Below the pieces are notes generated by a model that made no database searches, was not told the origin of the DNA, and saw nothing but the letters and a program-made list of their open reading frames with translations. The position numbers and the translations under genes are program-made. Positions 1-10,094 of a stretch of 64,000 nucleotides of DNA are shown in pieces. Positions within the stretch are counted from its first letter, which is position 1. Each line of letters begins with the position of its first letter. Origin of the DNA: Ecdyonurus torrentis (taxonomy: Eukaryota; Arthropoda; Insecta; Ephemeroptera; Heptageniidae). Location: contig OX439135.1 in assembly GCA_949318235.1 (NCBI GenBank), positions 28,466,587-28,530,586 of the forward strand. The letters are read 5' to 3'.

Positions 1-17
1 TGTAGCCAAACCAAGTC
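1..17 (+). repeat. Partial monomer at left edge
   Basis: These 17 bases match the last 17 bases of a monomer (positions 230-246, CCAAGTC ending). The array therefore continues to the left of the window. Confidence 0.95.
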
Positions 18-2228
18 ATGAAACAAAGTTTTTATTTCAAGAACCAAATGTTATTGAATGATAAAAATCATACTTTTTACACGATTAAAACTAGTTTTGA
101 TGATTTCTCAAAAACTAAGAATGCTACAGACTTACTATTGAAGTCAAAACATAGCTTTTTCAATTCTCTACAAAAAAGATGTCTTGAACTTTTTTGCTCC
201 GACGCATTTTTTTTGGGTTATTGACAATTTTAGTTTTCACTCATCATGTAGCCAAACCAAGTCATGAAACAAAGTTTTTATTTCAAGAACCAAATGTTAT
301 TGAATGATAAAAATCATACTTTTTACACGATTAAAACTAGTTTTGATGATTTCTCAAAAACTAAGAATGCTACAGACTTACTATTGGAGTCAAAACATAG
401 CTTTTTCAATTCTCTACAAAAAAGATGTCTTGAACGTTTTTGCTCCGACGCATACTTTTTGGGTTATTGACAATTATAGTTTTCACTCATCATGTAGCCA
501 AACCAAGTCATGAAACAAAGTTTCTATTTTAAGAACCAAATGTTATTGAATGATAAAAATCATACTTTTTACACGATTAAAACTAGTTTTGATGATTTCT
601 CAGAAACTAAGAATGCTACAGACATTAAATTCAACTCAAAACATAGCTTTTTCAATTCTCTACAAAAAAGATGTCTTGAACTTTTTTCCTCCGACGCATA
701 CTTTTTGGGTTATTGACAATTTTAGTTTTCACTCATCATGTAGCCAAACCAAGTCATGAAACAAAGTTTCTATTTCAAGAACCAAATGTTATTGAATGAT
801 AAAAATCATATTTTTACACGATTAAAACTAGTTTTGATGATTTCTCAAAAACTAAGAATGCTACAGACTTACTATTTTACTCAAAACATAGCTTTTTCAA
901 TTCTCTACAAAAAAGATGTCTTCAACTTTTTTGCTCCGACGCATACTTTTTGGGTTATTGACAATTATAGTTTTCACTCATCATGTAGCCAAACCAAGTC
1001 ATGAAACAAAGATTCTATTTCAAGAACCAAATGTTATTGAATGATAAAAATCATACTTTTTACACGAATAAAACTAGTTTTGATGATTTCTCAGAAACTA
1101 AGAATGCTACAGACATTAAATTCGATTCAAAACATAGCTTTTTCAATTCTCTACAAAAAAGATGTCTTGAACTTTTTTGCTCCGACGCATACTTTTTGGG
1201 TTATTGACAATTTTAGTTTTCACTCATCATGTAGCCAAACCAAGTCATGAAACAAAGTTTTTATTTCAAGAACCAAATGTTATTGAATGATAAAAATCAT
1301 ACTTTTTACACGATTAAAACTAGTTTTGATGATTTCTCAAAAACTAAGAATGCTACAGACTTACTATTGAAGTCAAAACATAGCTTTTTCAATTCTCTAC
1401 AAAAAAGATGTCTTAAACTTTTTTGCTCCGACGCATTTTTTTTGGGTTATTGACAATTTTAGTTTTCACTCATCATGTAGCCAAACCAAGTCATGAAACA
1501 AAGTTTTTATTTCAAGAACCAAATGTTATTGAATGATAAAAATCATACTTTTTACACGATTAAAACTAGTTTTGATGATTTCTCAAAAACTAAGAATGCT
1601 ACAGACTTACTATTGGAGTCAAAACATAGCTTTTTCAATTCTCTACAAAAAAGATGTCTTGAACTTTTTTGCTCCGACGCATACTTTTTGGGTTATTGAC
1701 AATTATAGTTTTCACTCATCATGTAGCCAAACCAAGTCATGAAACAAAGTTTCTATTTTAAGAACCAAATGTTATTGAATGATAAAAATCATACTTTTTA
1801 CACGATTAAAACTAGTTTTGATGATTTCTCAAAAACTAAGAATGCTACAGACTTACTATTGAAGTCAAAACATAGCTTTTTCAATTCTCTACAAAAAAGA
1901 TGTCTTGAACTTTTTTGCTCCGACGCATTTTTTTTGGGTTATTGACAATTTTAGTTTTCACTCATCATGTAGCCAAACCAAGTCATGAAACAAAGTTTCT
2001 ATTTCAAGAACCAAATGTTATTGAATGATAAAAATCATATTTTTACACGATTAAAACTAGTTTTGATGATTTCTCAAAAACTAAGAATGCTACAGACTTA
2101 TATTTTACTCAAAACATAGCTTTTTCAATTCTCTACAAAAAAGATGTCTTAAACTTTTTTGCTCCGACGCATACTTTTTGGGTTATTGACAATTTTAGTT
2201 TTCACTCATCATGTAGCCAAACCGAGTC
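18..2228 (+). repeat. Nine-monomer block A-B-C-D-E-A-B-A*-F, copy 1
   Basis: The block is 2,211 bp and matches 4197-6407 in length and almost in subtype order. Shared private changes make the common origin clear: CGTTTTTG in the first B, TTTTTTCC in the first C, a D-type 245-bp monomer at 756, and A169 in the second A. The eighth monomer (1739) differs from its partner: it has the C-type left part (T21) joined to an A-type body and end, a chimera or conversion product with a switch between positions 21 and 94. Confidence 0.9.
756..1000 (+). repeat. D monomer, probable F/H chimera, 245 bp
   Basis: The left part lacks C56 and has T68 and T80 as in F monomers. The right part has C118 present, the TTACTATTTTAC box, C169 and A213 as in H monomers, and an E-type unit follows as after H. 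The switch lies between positions 80 and 118. The same chimera is at 4935-5179, inherited through the block duplication. The single deletion joins two otherwise separate reading frames into an 82-codon stretch, which I regard as accidental. Confidence 0.75.
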
Positions 2229-3704
2229 ATGAAACAAAGTTTCTATTTCAAGAACCAAATGTTATTGAATGATAAAAATCATACTTTTTACACGATTAAA
2301 ACTAGTTTTGATGATTTCTCAGAAACTAAGAATGCTACAGACTTACTATTTTACTCAAAACATAGCTTTTTCAATTCTCTACAAAAAAGATGTCTTGAAC
2401 TTTTTTGCCCCGACGCATACATTTTGGGTTATTGACAATTTTAGTTTTCACTCATCATCTAGCCAAACCAAGTCATGAAACAAAGTTTCTATTTCAAGAA
2501 CCAAATGTTATTGAATGATAAAAATCATACTTTTTACACGATTAAAACTAGTTTTGATGATTTCTCAAAAACTAAGAATGCTACAGACTTACAATTTGTT
2601 TCAAAACATAGCTTTATCATCTCTCTACAAAAAATATGTCTTAAACTTTTTTGCTCCGACGCATACTTTTTGAGTTATTGACAATTTTAGTTTTCACTCA
2701 TCTTCTAGCCAAACGAAGTTATGAAATAAAGTATCTATTTCAAGAACCAAATGTTATTGAATGATAAAAATCATAATTTTTACACGATTAAAACTAGTTT
2801 TGATGATTTCTCAAAAACTAAGAATGCTACAGACTTACTATTTAACTCAAAACATAGCTTTTTCAATTCTCTACAAAAAAGATGTCTTGAACTTTTTAGC
2901 TCCGACGCATACTTTTTGGGTTATTGACAATTTAAGTTTTCACTCATTATGTAGCCAAACCAAGTCATGAAACAAAGTTTCTATTTCAAGAACCAAATGT
3001 TATTGAATGATAAAAATCATACTTTTTACACGATTAAAACTAGTTTTGATGATTTCTCAGAAACTAAGAATGCTACAGACTTACTATTTTACTCAAAACA
3101 TAGCTTTTTCAATTCTCTACAAAAAAGATGTCTTGAACTTTTTTGCCCCGACGCATACATTTTGGGTTATTGACAATTTTAGTTTTCACTCATCATCTAG
3201 CCAAACCAAGTCATGAAACAAAGTTTCTATTTCAAGAACCAAATGTTATTGAATGATAAAAATCATACTTTTTACACGATTAAAACTAGTTTTGATGATT
3301 TCTCAAAAACTAAGAATGCTACAGACTTACAATTTGTTTCAAAACATAGCTTTATCATCTCTCTACAAAAAATATGTCTTAAACTTTTTTGCTCCGACGC
3401 ATACTTTTTGAGTTATTGACAATTTTAGTTTTCACTCATCTTCTAGCCAAACGAAGTTATGAAATAAAGTATCTATTTCAAGAACCAAATGTTATTGAAT
3501 GATAAAAATCATAATTTTTACACGATTAAAACTAGTTTTGATGATTTCTCAAAAACTAAGAATGCTACAGACTTACTATTTAACTCAAAACATAGCTTTT
3601 TCAATTCTCTACAAAAAAGATGTCTTGAACTTTTTAGCTCCGACGCATACTTTTTGGGTTATTGACAATTTAAGTTTTCACTCATTATGTAGCCAAACCA
3701 AGTC
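2229..3704 (+). repeat. Two tandem copies of a 738-bp degenerate trimer (G-N-O)
   Basis: Trimers at 2229-2966 and 2967-3704 appear the same by eye and carry private changes: TTGCCCCGACG with ATACATTTTGG in G, a box reading TTACAATTTGTT with TTTATCATC and AAAAATATG in N, and ATGAAATAAAG with GTATCTA plus TTTAAG in O. N and O are the most diverged monomers in the window, and both G copies here lack the J partner that follows every other G in the window. A decayed trimer amplified once as a unit explains this. Confidence 0.92.
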
Positions 3705-4196
3705 ATGAAACAAAGTTTCTATTTCAAGAACCAAATGTTATTGAATGATAAAAATCATACTTTTTACACGACTAAAACTAGTTGTGATGATTTCTCAAAA
3801 ACTAAGAATGCTACAGACTTACTATTTTACTCAAAACATAGCTTTTTCAATTCTCTACAAAAAAGATGTCTTCAACTTTTTTGCTCCGACGCATACTTTT
3901 TGGGTTATTGACAATTATAGTTTTCACTCATCATGTAGCCAAACCAAGTCATGAAACAAAGATTCTATTTCAAGAACCAAATGTTATTGAATGATAAAAA
4001 TCATACTTTTTACACGATTAAAACTAGTTTTGATGATTTCTCAAAAACTAAGAATGCTACAGACATTAAATTCAACTCAAAACATAGCTTTTTCAATTCT
4101 CTACAAAAAAGATGTCTTGAACTTTTTTGCTCCGACGCATACTTTTTGGGTTATTGACAATTTTAGTTTTCACTCATCATGTAGCCAAACCAAGTC
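3705..4196 (+). repeat. H monomer plus E/C-like chimeric monomer
   Basis: The first unit has the H marks C68, G80 and C169. The second begins with A12 as expected after H, but then has T68, A94 and box ATTAAATTCAAC. This is a unique combination, neither E nor C, sitting at the seam between the degenerate trimers and the second nine-monomer block. Confidence 0.85.
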
Positions 4197-6407
4197 ATGA
4201 AACAAAGTTTTTATTTCAAGAACCAAATGTTATTGAATGATAAAAATCATACTTTTTACACGATTAAAACTAGTTTTGATGATTTCTCAAAAACTAAGAA
4301 TGCTACAGACTTACTATTGAAGTCAAAACATAGCTTTTTCAATTCTCTACAAAAAAGATGTCTTGAACTTTTTTGCTCCGACGCATTTTTTTTGGGTTAT
4401 TGACAATTTTAGTTTTCACTCATCATGTAGCCAAACCAAGTCATGAAACAAAGTTTTTATTTCAAGAACCAAATGTTATTGAATGATAAAAATCATACTT
4501 TTTACACGATTAAAACTAGTTTTGATGATTTCTCAAAAACTAAGAATGCTACAGACTTACTATTGGAGTCAAAACATAGCTTTTTCAATTCTCTACAAAA
4601 AAGATGTCTTAAACGTTTTTGCTCCGACGCATACTTTTTGGGTTATTGACAATTATAGTTTTCACTCATCATGTAGCCAAACCAAGTCATGAAACAAAGT
4701 TTCTATTTTAAGAACCAAATGTTATTGAATGATAAAAATCATACTTTTTACACGATTAAAACTAGTTTTGATGATTTCTCAGAAACTAAGAATGCTACAG
4801 ACATTAAATTCAACTCAAAACATAGCTTTTTCAATTCTCTACAAAAAAGATGTCTTGAACTTTTTTCCTCCGACGCATACTTTTTGGGTTATTGACAATT
4901 TTAGTTTTCACTCATCATGTAGCCAAACCAAGTCATGAAACAAAGTTTCTATTTCAAGAACCAAATGTTATTGAATGATAAAAATCATATTTTTACACGA
5001 TTAAAACTAGTTTTGATGATTTCTCAAAAACTAAGAATGCTACAGACTTACTATTTTACTCAAAACATAGCTTTTTCAATTCTCTACAAAAAAGATGTCT
5101 TCAACTTTTTTGCTCCGACGCATACTTTTTGGGTTATTGACAATTATAGTTTTCACTCATCATGTAGCCAAACCAAGTCATGAAACAAAGATTCTATTTC
5201 AAGAACCAAATGTTATTGAATGATAAAAATCATACTTTTTACACGAATAAAACTAGTTTTGATGATTTCTCAGAAACTAAGAATGCTACAGACATTAAAT
5301 TCGATTCAAAACATAGCTTTTTCAATTCTCTACAAAAAAGATGTCTTGAACTTTTTTGCTCCGACGCATACTTTTTGGGTTATTGACAATTTTAGTTTTC
5401 ACTCATCATGTAGCCAAACCAAGTCATGAAACAAAGTTTTTATTTCAAGAACCAAATGTTATTGAATGATAAAAATCATACTTTTTACACGATTAAAACT
5501 AGTTTTGATGATTTCTCAAAAACTAAGAATGCTACAGACTTACTATTGAAGTCAAAACATAGCTTTTTCAATTCTCTACAAAAAAGATGTCTTAAACTTT
5601 TTTGCTCCGACGCATTTTTTTTGGGTTATTGACAATTTTAGTTTTCACTCATCATGTAGCCAAACCAAGTCATGAAACAAAGTTTTTATTTCAAGAACCA
5701 AATGTTATTGAATGATAAAAATCATACTTTTTACACGATTAAAACTAGTTTTGATGATTTCTCAAAAACTAAGAATGCTACAGACTTACTATTGGAGTCA
5801 AAACATAGCTTTTTCAATTCTCTACAAAAAAGATGTCTTGAACTTTTTTGCTCCGACGCATACTTTTTGGGTTATTGACAATTATAGTTTTCACTCATCA
5901 TGTAGCCAAACCAAGTCATGAAACAAAGTTTCTATTTTAAGAACCAAATGTTATTGAATGATAAAAATCATACTTTTTACACGATTAAAACTAGTTTTGA
6001 TGATTTCTCAGAAACTAAGAATGCTACAGACATCAAATTCAACTTAAAACATAGCTTTTTCAATTCTCTACAAAAAAGATGTCTTGAACTTTTTTGCTCC
6101 GACGCATACTTTTTGGGTTATTGACAATTTTAGTTTTCACTCATCATGTAGCCAAACCAAGTCATGAAACAAAGTTTCTATTTCAAGAACCAAATGTTAT
6201 TGAATGATAAAAATCATATTTTTACACGATTAAAACTAGTTTTGATGATTTCTCAAAAACTAAGAATGCTACAGACTTATATTTTACTCAAAACATAGCT
6301 TTTTCAATTCTCTACAAAAAAGATGTCTTAAACTTTTTTGCTCCGACGCATACTTTTTGGGTTATTGACAATTTTAGTTTTCACTCATCATGTAGCCAAA
6401 CCGAGTC
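4197..6407 (+). repeat. Nine-monomer block A-B-C-D-E-A-B-C-F, copy 2
   Basis: This is the partner of 18-2228 at an offset of 4,179 bp, exactly 17 monomers (17 x 246 minus three deleted bases). It repeats the private marks of copy 1, including the D chimera at 4935 and A169 in the A at 5426. The eighth unit (5918) is a regular C apart from T128, and the second unit gained A169 beside its CGTTTTTG. Confidence 0.9.
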
Positions 6408-6899
6408 ATGAAACAAAGTTTCTATTTCAAGAACCAAATGTTATTGAATGATAAAAATCATACTTTTTACACGATTAAAACTAGTTTTGATGATTTCTCA
6501 GAAACTAAGAATGCTACAGACTTACTATTTTACTCAAAACATAGCTTTTTCAATTCTCTACAAAAAAGATGTCTTGAACTTTTTTGCTCCGACGCATACT
6601 TTTTGGGTTATTGACAATTTTAGTTTTCACTCATCATGTAGCCAAACCGAGTCATGAAACAGGGTTTCTATTTCAAGAACCAAATGTTATTGAATGATAA
6701 AAATCATACTTTTTACACGATTAAAACTAGTTTTGATGATTTCTCAGAAACTAAGAATGCTACAGACATCAAATTCAACTCAAAACATAGCTTTTTCAAT
6801 TCTCTACAAAAAAGATGTCTTGAACTTTTTTGCTCCGACGCATACTTTTTGGGTTATTGACAATTATAGTTTTCACTCATCATGTAGCCAAACCAAGTC
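6408..6899 (+). repeat. G-J monomer pair
   Basis: The G unit matches the 2229 G except that it lacks the CCCC and ACATTTT changes. The J unit has GG at positions 9-10. Unusually this J ends with A213 and is followed directly by an E monomer rather than H, M or another T-box unit. That makes it one of only four places in the window where two I-box monomers adjoin. Confidence 0.88.
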
Positions 6900-8905
6900 A
6901 TGAAACAAAGATTCTATTTCAAGAACCAAATGTTATTGAATGATAAAAATCATACTTTTTACACGAATAAAACTAGTTTTGATGATTTCTCAGAAACTAA
7001 GAATGCTACAGACATTAAATTCGATTCAAAACATAGCTTTTTCAATTCTCTACAAAAAAGATGTCTTGAACTTTTTTGCTCCGACGCATACTTTTTGGGT
7101 TATTGACAATTTTAGTTTTCACTCATCATGTAGCCAAACCAAGTCATGAAACAAAGTTTTTATTTCAAGAACCAAATGTTATTGAATGATAAAAATCATA
7201 CTTTTTACACGATTAAAACTAGTTTTGATGATTTCTCAAAAACTAAGAATGCTACAGACTTACTATTGAAGTCAAAACATAGCTTTTTCAATTCTCTACA
7301 AAAAAGATGTCTTGAACTTTTTTGCTCCGACGCATTTTTTTTGGGTTATTGACAATTTTAGTTTTCACTCATCATGTAGCCAAACCAAGTCATGAAACAA
7401 AGATTCTATTTCAAGAACCAAATGTTATTGAATGATAAAAATCATACTTTTTACACGAATAAAACTAGTTTTGATGATTTCTCAGAAACTAAGAATGCTA
7501 CAGACATTAAATTCGATTCAAAACATAGCTTTTTCAATTCTCTACAAAAAAGATGTCTTGAACTTTTTTGCTCCGACGCATACTTTTTGGGTTATTGACA
7601 ATTTTAGTTTTCACTCATCATGTAGCCAAACCAAGTCATGAAACAAAGTTTTTATTTCAAGAACCAAATGTTATTGAATGATAAAAATCATACTTTTTAC
7701 ACGATTAAAACTAGTTTTGATGATTTCTCAAAAACTAAGAATGCTACAGACTTACTATTGAAGTTAAAACATAGCTTTTTCAATTCTCTACAAAAAAGAT
7801 GTCTTGAACTTTTTTGCTCCGACGCATTTTTTTTGGGTTATTGACAATTTTAGTTTTCACTCATCATGTAGCCAAACCAAGTCATGAAACAAAGTTTTTA
7901 TTTCAAGAACCAAATGTTATTGAATGATAAAAATCATACTTTTTACACGATTAAAACTAGTTTTGATGATTTCTCAAAAACTAAGAATGCTACAGACTTA
8001 CTATTGGAGTCAAAACATAGCTTTTTCAATTCTCTACAAAAAAGATGTCTTGAACTTTTTTGCTCCGACGCATACTTTTTGGGTTATTGACAATTATAGT
8101 TTTCACTCATCATGTAGCCAAACCAAATCATGAAACAAAGTTTCTATTTTAAGAACCAAATGTTATTGAATGATAAAAATCATACTTTTTACACGATTAA
8201 AACTAGTTTTGATGATTTCTCAGAAACTAAGAATGCTACAGACATCAAATTCAACTCAAAACATAGCTTTTTCAATTCTCTACAAAAAAGATGTCTTGAA
8301 CTTTTTTGCTCCGACGCATACTTTTTGGGTTATTGACAATTTTAGTTTTCACTCATCATGTAGCCAAACCAAGTCATGAAACAAAGTTTCTATTTCAAGA
8401 ACCAAATGTTATTGAATGATAAAAATCATATTTTTACACGATTAAAACTAGTTTTGATGATTTCTCAAAAACTAAGAATGCTACAGACTTATATTTTACT
8501 CAAAACATAGCTTTTTCAATTCTCTACAAAAAAGATGTCTTAAACTTTTTTGCTCCGACGCATACTTTTTGGGTTATTGACAATTTTAGTTTTCACTCAT
8601 CATGTAGCCAAACCGAGTCATGAAACAAAGTTTCTATTTCAAGAACCAAATGTTATTGAATGATAAAAATCATACTTTTTACACGATTAAAACTAGTTTT
8701 GATGATTTCTCAGAAACTAAGAATGCTACAGACATCAAATTCGACTCAAAACATAGCTTTTTCAATTCTCTACAAAAAAGATGTCTTGAACTTTTTTGCT
8801 CCGACGCATACTTTTTGGGTTATTGACAATTTTAGTTTTCACTCATCATGTAGCCAAACCAAGTCATGAAACAAAGTTTTTATTTCAAGAACCAAATGTT
8901 ATTGA

Positions 8906-8919
8906 ATGATAAAAATCAT
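8906..8919. other. Short hairpin ATGAT-AAAA-ATCAT
   Basis: Monomer positions 41-54 form five-base inverted arms (ATGAT and ATCAT) around an AAAA loop. It lies directly before site 56, where C is deleted in D and F monomers. The stem is short and A/T-rich, so stability is doubtful, but it is kept in essentially every copy, including the degenerate N and O monomers. Confidence 0.5.
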
Positions 8920-8934
8920 ACTTTTTACACGATT

Positions 8935-8946
8935 AAAACTAGTTTT
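8935..8946. other. 12-bp perfect palindrome AAAACTAGTTTT
   Basis: Monomer positions 70-81 read AAAACTAGTTTT, identical to their own reverse complement, with an SpeI hexamer at the centre. It is present in almost every monomer. H-type monomers break it on the right arm (T80 to G, giving AGTTGTG). The same AAAACTA heptamer recurs at 94-100 in non-G94 monomers and, inverted, at 214-220 in T213/T214 monomers. Short dyads are a known feature of several centromeric satellites and could favour cruciform extrusion or bind a dimeric protein; both are inferences. Confidence 0.75.
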
Positions 8947-8979
8947 GATGATTTCTCAAAAACTAAGAATGCTACAGAC

Positions 8980-8991
8980 TTACTATTTAAC
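8980..8991 (+). other. Dimorphic 12-bp box (monomer positions 115-126), T form
   Basis: Positions 115-126 hold most of the sequence difference between monomer classes. Here the box reads TTACTATTTAAC; other T forms are TTACTATTTTAC, TTACTATTGAAG, TTACTATTGGAG and the 11-bp TTATATTTTAC. The I form, for example ATTAAATTCGAT at 1115-1126, differs from this copy at about 7 of 12 bases. The flanks CTACAGAC and CAAAACATAGC are essentially invariant. The box could be a protein-binding site with two alternative states, or simply a diagnostic relic of two ancestral monomers. No known binding motif is recognised in it. Confidence 0.7.
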
Positions 8992-9018
8992 TCAAAACAT
9001 AGCTTTTTCAATTCTCTA

Positions 9019-9044
9019 CAAAAAAGATGTCTTGAACTTTTTTG
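9019..9044. other. Inverted repeat CAAAAAAG / CTTTTTTG
   Basis: Monomer positions 154-161 and 172-179 are perfect 8-bp complements separated by a 10-bp spacer that holds variable site 169 (G, A or C). The same pair is at 171-178 and 189-196 in the first monomer. It is broken only in a few left-end copies: N monomers (AAAAAATATG), the two TTTTTTCC copies at 510 and 4689, and the two CGTTTTTG copies at 264 and 4443. It is too weak and too regularly spaced to be a transcription terminator. It is a structural property of the satellite. Confidence 0.6.
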
Positions 9045-10094
9045 CTCCGACGCATACTTTTTGGGTTATTGACAATTTTAGTTTTCACTCATCATGTAGC
9101 CAAACCGAGTCATGAAACAAAGTTTCTATTTCAAGAACCAAATGTTATTGAATGATAAAAATCATACTTTTTACACGATTAAAACTAGTTTTGATGATTT
9201 CTCAAAAACTAAGAATGCTACAGACTTATATTTTACTCAAAACATAGCTTTTTCAATTCTCTACAAAAAAGATGTCTTAAACTTTTTTGCTCCGACGCAT
9301 ACTTTTTGGGTTATTGACAATTTTAGTTTTCACTCATCATGTAGCCAAACCGAGTCATGAAACAAAGTTTCTATTTCAAGAACCAAATGTTATTGAATGA
9401 TAAAAATCATACTTTTTACACGATTAAAACTAGTTTTGATGATTTCTCAGAAACTAAGAATGCTACAGACTTACTATTTTACTCAAAACATAGCTTTTTC
9501 AATTCTCTACAAAAAAGATGTCTTGAACTTTTTTGCTCCGACGCATACTTTTTGGGTTATTGACAATTTTAGTTTTCACTCATCATGTAGCCAAACCGAG
9601 TCATGAAACAGGGTTTCTATTTCAAGAACCAAATGTTATTGAATGATAAAAATCATACTTTTTACACGATTAAAACTAGTTTTGATGATTTCTCAGAAAC
9701 TAAGAATGCTACAGACATCAAATTCAACTCAAAACATAGCTTTTTCAATTCTCTACAAAAAAGATGTCTTGAACTTTTTTGCTCCGACGCATACTTTTTG
9801 GGTTATTGACAATTTTAGTTTTCACTCATCATGTAGCCAAACCAAGTCATGAAACAAAGTTTCTATTTCAAGAACCAAATGTTATTGAATGATAAAAATC
9901 ATACTTTTTACACGACTAAAACTAGTTGTGATGATTTCTCAAAAACTAAGAATGCTACAGACTTACTATTTTACTCAAAACATAGCTTTTTCAATTCTCT
10001 ACAAAAAAGATGTCTTCAACTTTTTTGCTCCGACGCATACTTTTTGGGTTATTGACAATTATAGTTTTCACTCATCATGTAGCCAAACCAAGTC

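Larger units (their letters stand above)
8866..9111 (+). repeat. Representative 246-bp monomer (L type)
   Basis: This copy is close to the majority sequence and is the coordinate reference for the monomer positions given elsewhere. It has 71 G/C in 246 bp (29%). Homopolymer tracts of 4-6 A or T recur through it, at 46-50, 57-61, 70-73, 78-81, 93-97, 139-143, 155-160, 173-178, 193-197, 211-214 and 217-220, with some spacings near a helical turn. CpGs are few: 65-66, 183-184 and 186-187 in nearly all copies, plus 241-242 in CCGAGTC copies. Starting the unit at ATG is only a convenience. Diagnostic bases at the end of one unit travel with those at the start of the next, so the true exchange unit has no fixed boundary. 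Confidence 0.95.
6900..10094 (+). repeat. Full 13-monomer higher-order repeat E-A-E-A2-B-C-F-K-L-M-G-J-H
   Basis: This is the fullest HOR unit seen, 3,195 bp (13 x 246 minus two for F and one for M). Subtype starts are 6900, 7146, 7392, 7638, 7884, 8130, 8376, 8620, 8866, 9112, 9357, 9603 and 9849. Later units can be derived from it by loss, duplication or swapping of whole monomers, so I use it as the reference HOR. Box order is I-T-I-T-T-I-T-I-T-T-T-I-T. Confidence 0.9.

Noticed and set aside
81..120. TGATGA followed by GAAAC in G94 monomers, resembling hammerhead ribozyme core elements
   Set aside because: Only seven bases separate the two motifs, leaving no room for stem II, and no matching cleavage site or closing stems are visible.
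154..200. Inverted A6/T6 repeat as a transcription terminator
   Set aside because: It occurs in nearly every monomer, the stem is all A/T except its end pairs, and there are no genes to terminate.
18..224. A 68-codon open frame starting at ATGAAACAAAG in most monomers, an overlapping 69-codon frame, and an 82-codon fusion in 245-bp monomers
   Set aside because: They repeat with the monomer in hundreds of copies, tolerate single-base deletions that shift frame and an in-frame TAA in O monomers (2721, 3459), and change mostly at amino-acid-altering positions in the box. There is no recognisable domain, signal or promoter. Open frames of this length are expected when a short stop-free stretch is copied 260 times.
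8866..9111. CENP-B box
   Set aside because: I looked for the TTCG...A..CGGG pattern on both strands. The monomer's TTCGAT/TTCGAC occurs only in I boxes and has no CGGG partner at the required spacing.
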